Part shown: piece by piece, positions 1-4,989 of the stretch
How positions within the stretch are numbered: the first letter of the stretch is position 1
Layout: the number at the start of each line of letters is the position of its first letter
Source: Bradymonadales bacterium
GTDB lineage: Bacteria > Myxococcota > Bradymonadia > REDH01
Direction: 5' to 3'
DNA: 5,247 bases
Assembly (NCBI GenBank): GCA_947483645.1
Contig: CANKLS010000076.1
Location: forward strand, 1-5,247
Translations under genes and position numbers: made by a program
Notes under the pieces: model-generated
Seen by the model: the letters and a program-made list of their open reading frames with translations, nothing else
The model's database searches: none
Told to the model about the DNA's origin: nothing

Positions 1-292
1 CGTCGTTGCTGTTGCAGGAGACGGCGCAGTAGGCGGTGTTGGGGTCGGAGGAGAGGCTCGCGCAGAGCGATCCATCGGGACAGACGACGGTGCCGGAGCA
101 CTCCGCGGTGCAGAGGCCACCCGGGAAACCGGCGGTCAGGCAGGTGGCGCCAGCGCCGCAGTCAGCGTCGGCCGCGCAGGAGTCGCCGACGGAGGCTGCC
201 GTGATGGCAGCGGAGGAGACGGTAGAGTCGGACGAACAGCCGGCAACCGAGAGGGCGAGGGCAAGCATCAAGTAGGCGGCGGAAGACTTCAT
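1..292 (-). CDS. Cysteine-rich secreted lipoprotein, N-terminal part (runs off left edge)
   Basis: The reading frame opens with ATG at 292-290 and is still open at the window edge, giving 97 residues. The start MKSSAAYLMLALALSVAGC is a lipoprotein signal peptide with lipobox VAGC, so Cys19 should be lipidated and the protein anchored in the envelope. A short Ser/Thr/Ala linker follows. Cysteines then fall at 39, 45, 51, 61, 65, 71, 77, 89 and 93; the first three have C-x5-C-x5-C spacing, the same module seen repeatedly in the Pal-like protein encoded at 1604-2392. A G-FPGG-C motif at 56-61 resembles cysteine-rich surface proteins I associate with myxobacterial genomes. A weak Shine-Dalgarno-like AGGGTG lies just upstream. 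An in-frame GTG at 301-299 is possible, but the ATG places the signal peptide better. It is transcribed divergently from the DsbA-like gene. No enzymatic function can be assigned, and the C-terminal domain is outside the window. Confidence 0.85.
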   Translation of the reverse strand, partial: MKSSAAYLMLALALSVAGCSSDSTVSSAAITAASVGDSCAADADCGAGATCLTAGFPGGLCTAECSGTVVCPDGSLCASLSSDPNTAYCAVSCNSND

Positions 293-399
293 GGCGGGCA
301 CCCTGTCGGAGAGCGGCGGAATCGGAAACGAAGGTCATCGTGCTAACCAACCGAGGGCGATTCGACAAGCAGCGGGAATGGCTGGACGGCTTCGAAAGG

Positions 400-429
400 T
401 TGACCTGCCCGCGCGCCCGTGACTAGGAC
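400..429 (+). promoter_or_regulatory. Candidate sigma70-type promoter for the DsbA-like gene
   Basis: TTGACC at 400-405 matches the -35 consensus at five of six positions. It is followed after 18 bases by TAGGAC at 424-429, which matches the -10 consensus at only three of six. It lies about 60 bases upstream of the ATG at 492, in the 199-base divergent region between the two flanking genes. I saw no clear terminator or strong operator elsewhere in that region. Assignment is by position and partial consensus only. Confidence 0.3.
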
Positions 430-491
430 GGAGGCGTGTTGCTTCCCCTCAAGGGAGGCGCCCAGAGGCCTTGAAGCAGGACAGGAACGCC

Positions 492-1454
492 ATGAAAGTG
501 ACGGCTGTTTGGATGATGATGTTGACGGTCTGTCTGATGACGGGCTGCGCAAAGACAGAGGAGGCCCAGGCCGCCGCGGTGGCTCCTGCGAAGGCAGAGC
601 CGACTGCCGGCAGCGGCGCGACCGATGTGGCAGCGGCGGCCGATGCGCCGTCGGCGATGCGTTACGGCCAGAGCCTCCCGTTCGCAATTCTGGAGGGCGC
701 GGAACGAAAGCGCTTCGTGGCGCTCGCCACCGCCGAACTCTGCCCCTGCGATGGGCAGGTTTCGAGCCTGGATGATTGCCTCCAGAAGCCTGAGACAGCC
801 TGCAGTCTGGCGGTCGAGTCCGGTCAGGTGATGATGCGCGCCATCAAGGAGAAGGCGAGCGACGCGCAGATCACGGTCAAGGTCCAGCAGGGTGTGGCAA
901 ACGCCCGGAAGGTTCACGCCTTCACCCTCGAAGGGCGACCCTCTGAGGGGAGCGCGACCGCAACCGCAACGCTCGTTGAGTTCTTCGATTTTGAGTGCCC
1001 GCACTGCAAGACGATGGCGGAGATTGTTGCCAAGGTGGCCGCAACCCGCAAATCGGAGCTCCGGGTGGTTCACAAGCAGTTCCCGCTTGCGAGCCATCGC
1101 AACGCGCCCCGTGCGTCGATTGCTGCGCTGGCCGCCCACAAGCAGGGTCGTTACTGGGAGTTCCACGACGCCCTCTTCGCCCACCAATCCGAGCTCTCGA
1201 TGGCGGATGACCCGATGCCTCTCTTTGAGAGGTTCGCCAAGGAGGCTGGGCTCAACATGGCGAAATTCAAGGCAGACCTGGCCGACCCGGCGCTGGCGAA
1301 GATGGTCGCCGACGACCGCGCAGAGGGCGGGCAGGCGGGCATCGAAGCCACGCCGACACTCTACCTCAACGGGGTCAAGCTGACGGACGCGCACTCTGAG
1401 GAAGAGCTCATCCGGATCATCGAGTCGAAGCTCGGCGGGGCCAAGAAGAACTAG
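492..1454 (+). CDS. DsbA-family thioredoxin-fold lipoprotein (thiol:disulfide oxidoreductase)
   Basis: This 320-residue protein starts at ATG 492, preceded by an AGGACAGGA purine tract; an in-frame TTG at 471 would only lengthen the signal n-region. The signal peptide ends LMTGC, so Cys19 is the likely lipidated residue. An Ala/Pro-rich linker (about 20-55) follows. Residues 75-140 form a small helical region with cysteines 84, 86, 96 and 104 (CPC-x9-C-x7-C). The C-terminal DsbA/Thioredoxin_4-type domain spans about 155-315. Its active site CPHC is at 169-172 after the strand LVEFFDFE, a conserved stretch QFPL...H at 196-202 leads into helices containing GRYWEFHDALF, and the cis-proline loop TPT is centred on Pro288. 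Family knowledge predicts oxidation or isomerisation of cysteines in exported proteins. Neighbouring genes encode cysteine-rich lipoproteins, which are plausible substrates (inference). Whether it oxidises or isomerises cannot be read from the sequence. Confidence 0.92.
   Translation: MKVTAVWMMMLTVCLMTGCAKTEEAQAAAVAPAKAEPTAGSGATDVAAAADAPSAMRYGQSLPFAILEGAERKRFVALATAELCPCDGQVSSLDDCLQKPETACSLAVESGQVMMRAIKEKASDAQITVKVQQGVANARKVHAFTLEGRPSEGSATATATLVEFFDFECPHCKTMAEIVAKVAATRKSELRVVHKQFPLASHRNAPRASIAALAAHKQGRYWEFHDALFAHQSELSMADDPMPLFERFAKEAGLNMAKFKADLADPALAKMVADDRAEGGQAGIEATPTLYLNGVKLTDAHSEEELIRIIESKLGGAKKN
741..803 (+). other. CPC-x9-C-x7-C motif in the N-terminal region of the DsbA-like protein
   Basis: Residues 84-104 of the DsbA-like protein contain Cys84, Cys86, Cys96 and Cys104 with the local sequence ELCPCDG. 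The motif is separate from the CPHC active site at 169-172. I recall similar CPC-containing segments in thioredoxin-fold proteins of deltaproteobacterial genomes, but cannot confirm it here. It could form two structural disulfides, a second redox centre or a metal site. Confidence 0.55.
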
Positions 1455-1479
1455 TTGGGCGGGCCGTTCAACAAGAAGG

Positions 1480-1508
1480 TTGATCTGGCGGCGTTGCGAG
1501 CATAGTTT
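1480..1508 (+). promoter_or_regulatory. Weak candidate promoter upstream of the Pal-like gene
   Basis: TTGATC at 1480-1485 (four of six against the -35 consensus) and TAGTTT at 1503-1508 (three of six against the -10) are separated by 17 bases. The element lies in the 149-base gap between the DsbA-like and Pal-like genes. No terminator with a T-tract is visible in this gap, so co-transcription from upstream is equally possible. Confidence 0.22.
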
Positions 1509-1555
1509 CGGGCGGCCCGCGGGGTCGGCAGCCTTGTTGAGGCCTACTGACCGGC

Positions 1556-1575
1556 ATTCAATCAGAATCAATCAG
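1556..1575 (+). repeat. Ten-base tandem direct repeat in the Pal-like gene leader
   Basis: ATTCAATCAG at 1556-1565 is followed directly by AATCAATCAG at 1566-1575, identical at nine of ten positions. The core TCAATCAG is perfect in both copies. The period of ten bases is about one helical turn and would place two half-sites on one DNA face. It ends two bases before a hairpin that abuts the ribosome binding site. A regulatory role is inference; it could be a chance repeat. Confidence 0.4.
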
Positions 1576-1576
1576 C

Positions 1577-1596
1577 TGGGGCGAGGCCCCAAGGAG
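1577..1596 (+). promoter_or_regulatory. Perfect hairpin touching the Shine-Dalgarno of the Pal-like gene
   Basis: TGGGGC (1577-1582), loop GAG (1583-1585) and GCCCCA (1586-1591) make a perfect 6-bp, GC-rich stem. The last A of the stem is the first base of the ribosome binding site AAGGAG (1591-1596), which stands seven bases before ATG 1604. A 5'-UTR hairpin this close may protect the mRNA end or modulate ribosome access. There is no following T-tract, so it is not an intrinsic terminator. Confidence 0.45.
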
Positions 1597-1603
1597 ACAG
1601 AAC

Positions 1604-2392
1604 ATGACGAAGCGAATGATGCAGTTTGTGATGATGGCGACCATGGCCCTTACGTTGGTGTTGCTCGGCGGCTGCCGGAGCTACCCGAACTGTGCGACCG
1701 ACGCGCATTGCGCGGGCTACGCCAAGGGCACCAACTACTGCGTGGACACCGTCTGCCGCTCCTGCCGTGACGACGCCTCGTGCGGCGAGGGCCAGCGCTG
1801 CTCCAGCGGCGCCTGCTTCGCCATTCCCGGCTGGTGCAAAGACGACGCGATGTGCGCCTCGCCCGGCAAGTGCCGCGGCAACGCCTGTGGCCCCGAGTGC
1901 CTCGGCACCAGCGACTGCGGCCTCGGCCAGGAGTGCCGCGCCAACCGCTGCAAGGTTGCAGGCAGCTGCGACAGCGATGCAGAGTGCGCCAGCGGCTCGC
2001 GCTGCGAGGCCAACCTCTGCGTGGCCCGCATCGCGCCGCCGACCAACGACAACTGCGAAGATGGCCGCGCCTTCCGCACCGTCTACTTCGACTTCGATGA
2101 GTCGACGCTGACCGAGTCGGCCCGCGCCGACCTTGCCTTCAACAAGCTCTGCATCGCCAACAGCAGCGCGACCGTGGGCCTCGAAGGCCACTGTGACGAG
2201 CGTGGCACCGAGGAGTATAACCTGGCCCTTGGCGAGCGTCGCTCGCGCTCGGTCAAGAACTACCTGACCACCAACGGCACCGCCGCCAACCGGCTCAAGA
2301 CGGTCTCCTACGGCGAGACCCGCCCCGCCGACAGCCGCACCTCGGACGACGCCTGGTCGCGCAACCGCCGCGTCGAGTTCGCTCCTCGCTAA
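1604..2392 (+). CDS. Pal-like OmpA-family lipoprotein with five cysteine-rich modules
   Basis: This 262-residue protein has a strong ribosome binding site (AAGGAG, seven bases before ATG). The signal peptide ends LLGGC, making Cys24 the lipidated residue. Residues 30-139 contain five consecutive four-cysteine modules, four with exact C-x5-C-x5-C-x4-C spacing and the first with x9 in the middle gap; they resemble Dickkopf-N-type cysteine-rich repeats. Residues 157-262 are an OmpA/Pal peptidoglycan-binding domain: YFDFDESTL, then GHCDERGTEEYN (195-206) and LGERRSRSVKNYL (209-221), ending NRRVEF. By alignment with OmpA, Asp198 and Arg213 are the residues expected to contact diaminopimelate. The C-terminal half is close to classical Pal, so anchoring of the outer membrane to peptidoglycan is likely. 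Extra cysteines at 151, 183 and 197 are unusual for Pal. Classical Pal proteins carry a short unstructured linker instead of the cysteine block. No tolB or other tol gene is in view, so I call it Pal-like rather than Pal. Confidence 0.93.
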   Translation: MTKRMMQFVMMATMALTLVLLGGCRSYPNCATDAHCAGYAKGTNYCVDTVCRSCRDDASCGEGQRCSSGACFAIPGWCKDDAMCASPGKCRGNACGPECLGTSDCGLGQECRANRCKVAGSCDSDAECASGSRCEANLCVARIAPPTNDNCEDGRAFRTVYFDFDESTLTESARADLAFNKLCIANSSATVGLEGHCDERGTEEYNLALGERRSRSVKNYLTTNGTAANRLKTVSYGETRPADSRTSDDAWSRNRRVEFAPR

Positions 2393-2412
2393 CTCCCCTC
2401 GGGAGCGATTGC

Positions 2413-2450
2413 GGCGCGGTTTGCCAGTGGCGGCCGCGCCATTTTTGTTT
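2413..2450 (+). terminator. Intrinsic terminator after the Pal-like gene
   Basis: GGCGCGG (2413-2419) pairs with CCGCGCC (2434-2440). The stem continues inward through two G-T wobble pairs, a bulged T at 2422, and GCC/GGC closing an AGT loop. It is followed at once by ATTTTTGTTT (2441-2450). A second small perfect hairpin, CTCCC-ctc-GGGAG, occupies 2393-2405 right after the TAA stop. The T-tract covers the TTG at 2449, which argues against that codon as the start of the next gene. Transcription of the downstream genes must come from read-through or a promoter I could not identify. Confidence 0.8.
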
Positions 2451-2475
2451 GAGCCACCTGCACTTTGAGCTGCCC

Positions 2476-2883
2476 ATGCGAAGCGTTCGCTATCTTGCCT
2501 CTGCCCTGCTCCTGCTTGTCGTTCAGACCGGCTGCTACCTGCAGCGCGATGGTGAGGCGCTCGAGACCCGCTTCACCATCCTCGAGGCCAAGCAGGCCGA
2601 CCTCTCCAGCACTCTCGAGACGGAGCGCAACAGACTCGCCGTTCTCATCAAGGAGGCGGAGTCCAAGGTTGCAGCAATCCAGACCATGCTTGGCGAGGCC
2701 GAGGCAAGCCTGCGGCGGAACAACGCCGATCTGGGCGTTCGCATGGATGCGACCGACAAGGAGGGCGCGCTGCTCCGTGGCAAGGTCGAGGAGACCCTCC
2801 ATCAGATAGAGACGCTCAAGCAGGAGTTGCAGCTCACGCGTGAAGATCTCGCTGCCCAGATTGCACAGCTCGCCGGCCGCTAG
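2476..2883 (+). CDS. Small coiled-coil lipoprotein (unknown function)
   Basis: Starting at ATG 2476 gives 135 residues; a TTG at 2449 is in frame but sits in the terminator T-tract. The ribosome binding site is weak (TTGAG about six bases upstream). The N-terminus MRSVRYLASALLLLVVQTGC is a plausible lipoprotein signal with Cys20 lipidated, although Gln at -3 of the lipobox is atypical. Almost all of residues 25-133 is charged and heptad-like, rich in Leu, Glu, Lys and Arg with no proline, as expected for a long alpha-helical coiled coil. No other domain is present. Its place after a Pal-like gene recalls CpoB/YbgF of Tol-Pal operons, whose N-terminus is a trimeric coiled coil, but the TPR domain is absent and the protein is far shorter. 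The end overlaps the next gene by 44 bases. An oligomeric periplasmic spacer or scaffold is a guess. Confidence 0.8.
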   Translation: MRSVRYLASALLLLVVQTGCYLQRDGEALETRFTILEAKQADLSSTLETERNRLAVLIKEAESKVAAIQTMLGEAEASLRRNNADLGVRMDATDKEGALLRGKVEETLHQIETLKQELQLTREDLAAQIAQLAGR

Positions 2884-4333
2884 CCGCTGCCTCCGGGCGG
2901 CAGCGAGGGGTCTGCTCGCGAGTCTGCTCCTGCTCGGTTGCGGCCACAGCGAACCAGCGCCGACGGCCGCGGCGGAGGGCAGCGCCGCGCCGACCACGAC
3001 TGCGCGACAGCATTCGGGCGCAGCTCCGGCTGCCAAACGGAGGCAGTTCGATAGTCCACAAGAGGCCGTCGACTTTGCCCTGTTTCGCGCCCGCTATGAG
3101 GCGGCACGCCAGAGCGCGGCGGCACTGTCGCGCGATGCTTCGGCGGTGACCTCCTACCGTGGCACCTCGCCCATCCCGGGCGCGCGACGCATCCAGGTTG
3201 TTTCAACGGGCAACCTCCGCGGCAAGCTCGAAGACTGCGGCTGCAAGAACAACCCGCTCGGCGGCCTCGCACGCCAGGCGACCATCGGCCGGCAGCCTGT
3301 CGAGGGCGACGCGGTGGCGCTCACACTACGGCTCGATGCGGGCGACGGCCTCTTTGCCTCGCGGGAGCCCGCCACAGCGGTTGGCGAGACAGGGGAGCAG
3401 GTGACGGCGCGGGCCCTGCTTGCCGCCTACCGTGCGCTTGGCCTGCAGGCGATGGCGATTGGCGCCTACGACCTCCGGCTCGGCGCAGCCTGGACGCTCC
3501 GCGAAGCGGAGCGAGCGGGGGTTCCGATGCTGTCGTGCAACCTGCGGCGCGGCGAGAAATGGGCTCAGGGGAGCCTCCTGCTGGGCGACGGAGCGAACCG
3601 CATCGGCGTGATAGGGGTGACGCTCGCGACGGCTGAGACTGCGGCCTTCCTCGAGGGCGCGGGTGTCGACGCGGCGGCAGCGGTGTCGCGTTACAACGCA
3701 GAGGCCGAGGCGCTGACGGCGCGGGGCGCTGCGGGCATCGTGCTGCTCTCGGCCGGCGGCATGGAGGCGACACGGAACTTCGTGGCGGCGCTCCGAGAGA
3801 GCGGCGGACCGCTGCCGGTGATGGTGCTGGTGTCGGGGTCATTGCAGCTCACAGGCGATGCCATCTGGGCGGGCGAGGTGCCGCTGCTCGAGGCAGGCGA
3901 TGAGGGCAAGACGCTGCTCCGCACCGACCTCTTCGTGACGGGCGAGCGCGTCGGTGTGGTGCCTGAAGGGGGCGGTCTGCTGGAGGGGCTGCGCAGCTAC
4001 ATGACGCTGCTACGGAGCATCCAGAATGGGGTCGGCACGGCGGCCGGCGGTCGTCGGGGTTTGCCGCCAGGGGCCGAACTTGAGACGGGCCTCGGCGTGC
4101 GGCGGCGCGCGGCCGATGCGATGGCGCGGGAGCTTGCGCAGGCCGCGAAGGTCGCGCAGGCCTCTGCCGGGTCGGCGACCGCGGGTGGCGCCCTGCGGAA
4201 CCGGATTGTGCCGATTTCACCGAACACCGCGGAGTCGCCAGAGGTGAAGCGGCTGGTGGACGAAGCGAAGGTGAAGGCCGAGCGGCTCGCGCGTGGCGGC
4301 GGACCGGCCCGCAAAAACGGCAAAGCCCGCTGA
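2840..4333 (+). CDS. Lipoprotein with degenerate 5'-nucleotidase/metallophosphatase-like fold
   Basis: From GTG 2840 the protein has 497 residues; AGGAG at 2822-2826 is rather far upstream (13 bases), and TTG 2861 is an alternative. A basic n-region and LLASLLLLGC give a clear lipoprotein signal with Cys34. An Ala/Pro/Thr linker runs to about 65. Residues 116-370 follow the order of motifs of 5'-nucleotidase-type metallophosphatases. STGNLRG (122-128) stands where TNDxHG is expected and LDAGD (165-169) is retained. GAYDLRLG (208-215) stands where GNHEFD is expected, LLSAGG (302-307) where LSHxG is, and VSGSLQ (331-336) where SGHTH is. Most metal-binding Asp, Asn and His residues are therefore missing. 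A conserved-looking EDCGCKNNPLGGLAR (131-145) follows the first motif. The C-terminus (450-497) has RIVPISPN, a helix, then a Lys/Arg-rich tail. I recall related CGC-containing proteins in myxobacteria annotated as nucleotidases, but catalysis looks unlikely. A non-catalytic binding or scaffold role is inferred. Confidence 0.88.
   Translation: MKISLPRLHSSPAASRCLRAAARGLLASLLLLGCGHSEPAPTAAAEGSAAPTTTARQHSGAAPAAKRRQFDSPQEAVDFALFRARYEAARQSAAALSRDASAVTSYRGTSPIPGARRIQVVSTGNLRGKLEDCGCKNNPLGGLARQATIGRQPVEGDAVALTLRLDAGDGLFASREPATAVGETGEQVTARALLAAYRALGLQAMAIGAYDLRLGAAWTLREAERAGVPMLSCNLRRGEKWAQGSLLLGDGANRIGVIGVTLATAETAAFLEGAGVDAAAAVSRYNAEAEALTARGAAGIVLLSAGGMEATRNFVAALRESGGPLPVMVLVSGSLQLTGDAIWAGEVPLLEAGDEGKTLLRTDLFVTGERVGVVPEGGGLLEGLRSYMTLLRSIQNGVGTAAGGRRGLPPGAELETGLGVRRRAADAMARELAQAAKVAQASAGSATAGGALRNRIVPISPNTAESPEVKRLVDEAKVKAERLARGGGPARKNGKAR
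2885..2905 (+). other. Hairpin at the junction of the overlapping coiled-coil and metallophosphatase-like genes
   Basis: CGCTGCC (2885-2891) and GGCAGCG (2899-2905) form a perfect 7-bp stem with a 7-base loop. It begins two bases after the stop codon of the coiled-coil gene and lies inside the signal-peptide codons of the next gene. No T-tract follows. It might modulate translational coupling, or simply reflect GC-rich Ala/Arg codons. Confidence 0.3.
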
Positions 4334-4350
4334 CGCGAACGCCTGCGGGC
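4310..4350 (-). terminator. Intrinsic terminator of the minus-strand barrel gene, embedded in the convergent gene's end
   Basis: Read on the minus strand, GCCCGC (4350-4345) pairs with GCGGGC (4330-4325). Between them, after a single A-A mismatch, GGCG/CGTC closes a TTCG tetraloop. The stem is followed by TTTGCCGTTTTTG (4324-4312). This is a textbook intrinsic terminator 28 bases after the barrel gene's stop. The T-tract and one arm of the stem are the codons for the basic C-terminal tail KNGKAR of the plus-strand gene, and its TGA stop is in the hairpin. On the plus strand no T-run follows the stem. Confidence 0.78.
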
Positions 4351-4377
4351 CTGCTGCGGAGAGCCGCGGAGGGCTGG

Positions 4378-4935
4378 TTACTTGAACCAGACCGAGAAGC
4401 CCATGGAGCCGAGGAGATTGCTGTTATCGAAGAGGTTCGTCGCGGTGCCGAGCTCGTTACCGTCCTTGTCGGTCGACGTGATCATCGAGAGACCGGTGCG
4501 GCCGAACACGGAGAAGCCGCGCGCAAAGAAGTACTCCGCCTTCACGCCGGCGCCGATGGTCGCCGTGTTCGACTCCGCCTCCACAGAAACACCGGCGGCC
4601 TCGATCGTCGCGACCGTGCTGCCCATGCCGTAACCCGCGTAGCCCGCAAAGGTAACATTGCTGGTCGAAGCGAGGCGGTACTCCGCGATGGCGCTCCAAT
4701 CGAGCGCGGTGCTCTCCGAGCCGCCCTCGGGCTTGCTGGAGGTGCGGCTGACGATGGCCTCGAGGCCGAGCTTCTCGTTGACGTAGTAGCGGGCCGAGAG
4801 GCCGGGCGTGCCGGAGAGGCTCGACGCGACGCCGGCAGCGAAGCCGCCGGGGTGGCTGGTGTCGTCGGCAGCGAAGGCCGACGAAGCCGCGAAGAGGAGA
4901 GGAGCAGAGAGAGTGAGAGCGAGAAGCTTGCGCAT
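4378..4935 (-). CDS. Small outer-membrane beta-barrel protein
   Basis: Starting at ATG 4935, the product has 185 residues. A near-perfect ribosome binding site (AAAGGAGGA) stands seven bases upstream. MRKLLALTLSAPLLFAASSAFA is a type I signal peptide with cleavage after AFA (residue 22), leaving about 163 residues. The mature protein alternates short hydrophobic/aromatic strands (LSARYYV, LGLEAIVS, WSAIAEYRL, VTFAGYAGYGMG, ATIGAGVKAEYFF, FSVFGRTGLSM, LLGSMGFSVWF) with polar Gly/Ser/Asp turns, and ends in an aromatic-rich strand (FSVWFK). This fits an 8-stranded OmpX/OmpA-barrel-like porin-family protein. No peptidoglycan-binding domain follows. An in-frame ATG at 4992 with its own good ribosome binding site would add 19 residues before the signal peptide. 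The gene converges with the metallophosphatase-like gene and has an intrinsic terminator. Its specific role is unknown. Confidence 0.85.
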   Translation of the reverse strand: MRKLLALTLSAPLLFAASSAFAADDTSHPGGFAAGVASSLSGTPGLSARYYVNEKLGLEAIVSRTSSKPEGGSESTALDWSAIAEYRLASTSNVTFAGYAGYGMGSTVATIEAAGVSVEAESNTATIGAGVKAEYFFARGFSVFGRTGLSMITSTDKDGNELGTATNLFDNSNLLGSMGFSVWFK

Positions 4936-4940
4936 GACAT

Positions 4941-4950
4941 GTCCTCCTTT
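4941..4950 (-). promoter_or_regulatory. Strong ribosome binding site deciding the barrel gene start at 4935
   Basis: The minus strand reads AAAGGAGGAC at 4950-4941, a near-perfect anti-16S match, with seven bases between AGGAGG and the ATG at 4935-4933. It sets the preferred start directly before a normal-length signal peptide. Confidence 0.75.
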
Positions 4951-4989
4951 GCCCACCGCACCACGCAGCGAGCGACTGAATTGATTCAG

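Noticed and set aside
1509..1519. Inverted repeat CGGGC-G-GCCCG between the DsbA-like and Pal-like genes as a terminator
   Set aside because: A one-base centre cannot form a hairpin loop with the full stem and there is no T-tract; it is probably chance in GC-rich sequence.
423..1571. Long minus-strand open frame (382 codons) across the DsbA-like gene
   Set aside because: It is antisense to a well-supported DsbA-family gene with lipobox, CPHC and cis-proline motifs. Its own translation shows no signal peptide, domain or recognisable motif.
1568..2191. Minus-strand open frame (207 codons) opposite the Pal-like gene
   Set aside because: Its low-complexity Ala/Gly/Val composition is the expected shadow of the cysteine-rich GC-biased codons on the plus strand.
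2449..2475. TTG start at 2449 for the coiled-coil lipoprotein
   Set aside because: The codon lies inside the T-tract of the preceding terminator, has no ribosome binding site, and would put an unneeded nine-residue extension before the signal peptide.
2476..4333. Frameshifted single gene joining the coiled-coil and metallophosphatase-like proteins
   Set aside because: The second frame has its own complete lipoprotein signal peptide right after the first gene's stop codon, so two separate, overlapping genes explain the sequence better.
4354..4369. Small hairpin CTGCGG-AGAG-CCGCGG as a plus-strand terminator for the metallophosphatase-like gene
   Set aside because: The stem has only six pairs with one wobble and no T-tract follows, so an intrinsic terminator on the plus strand is not supported.
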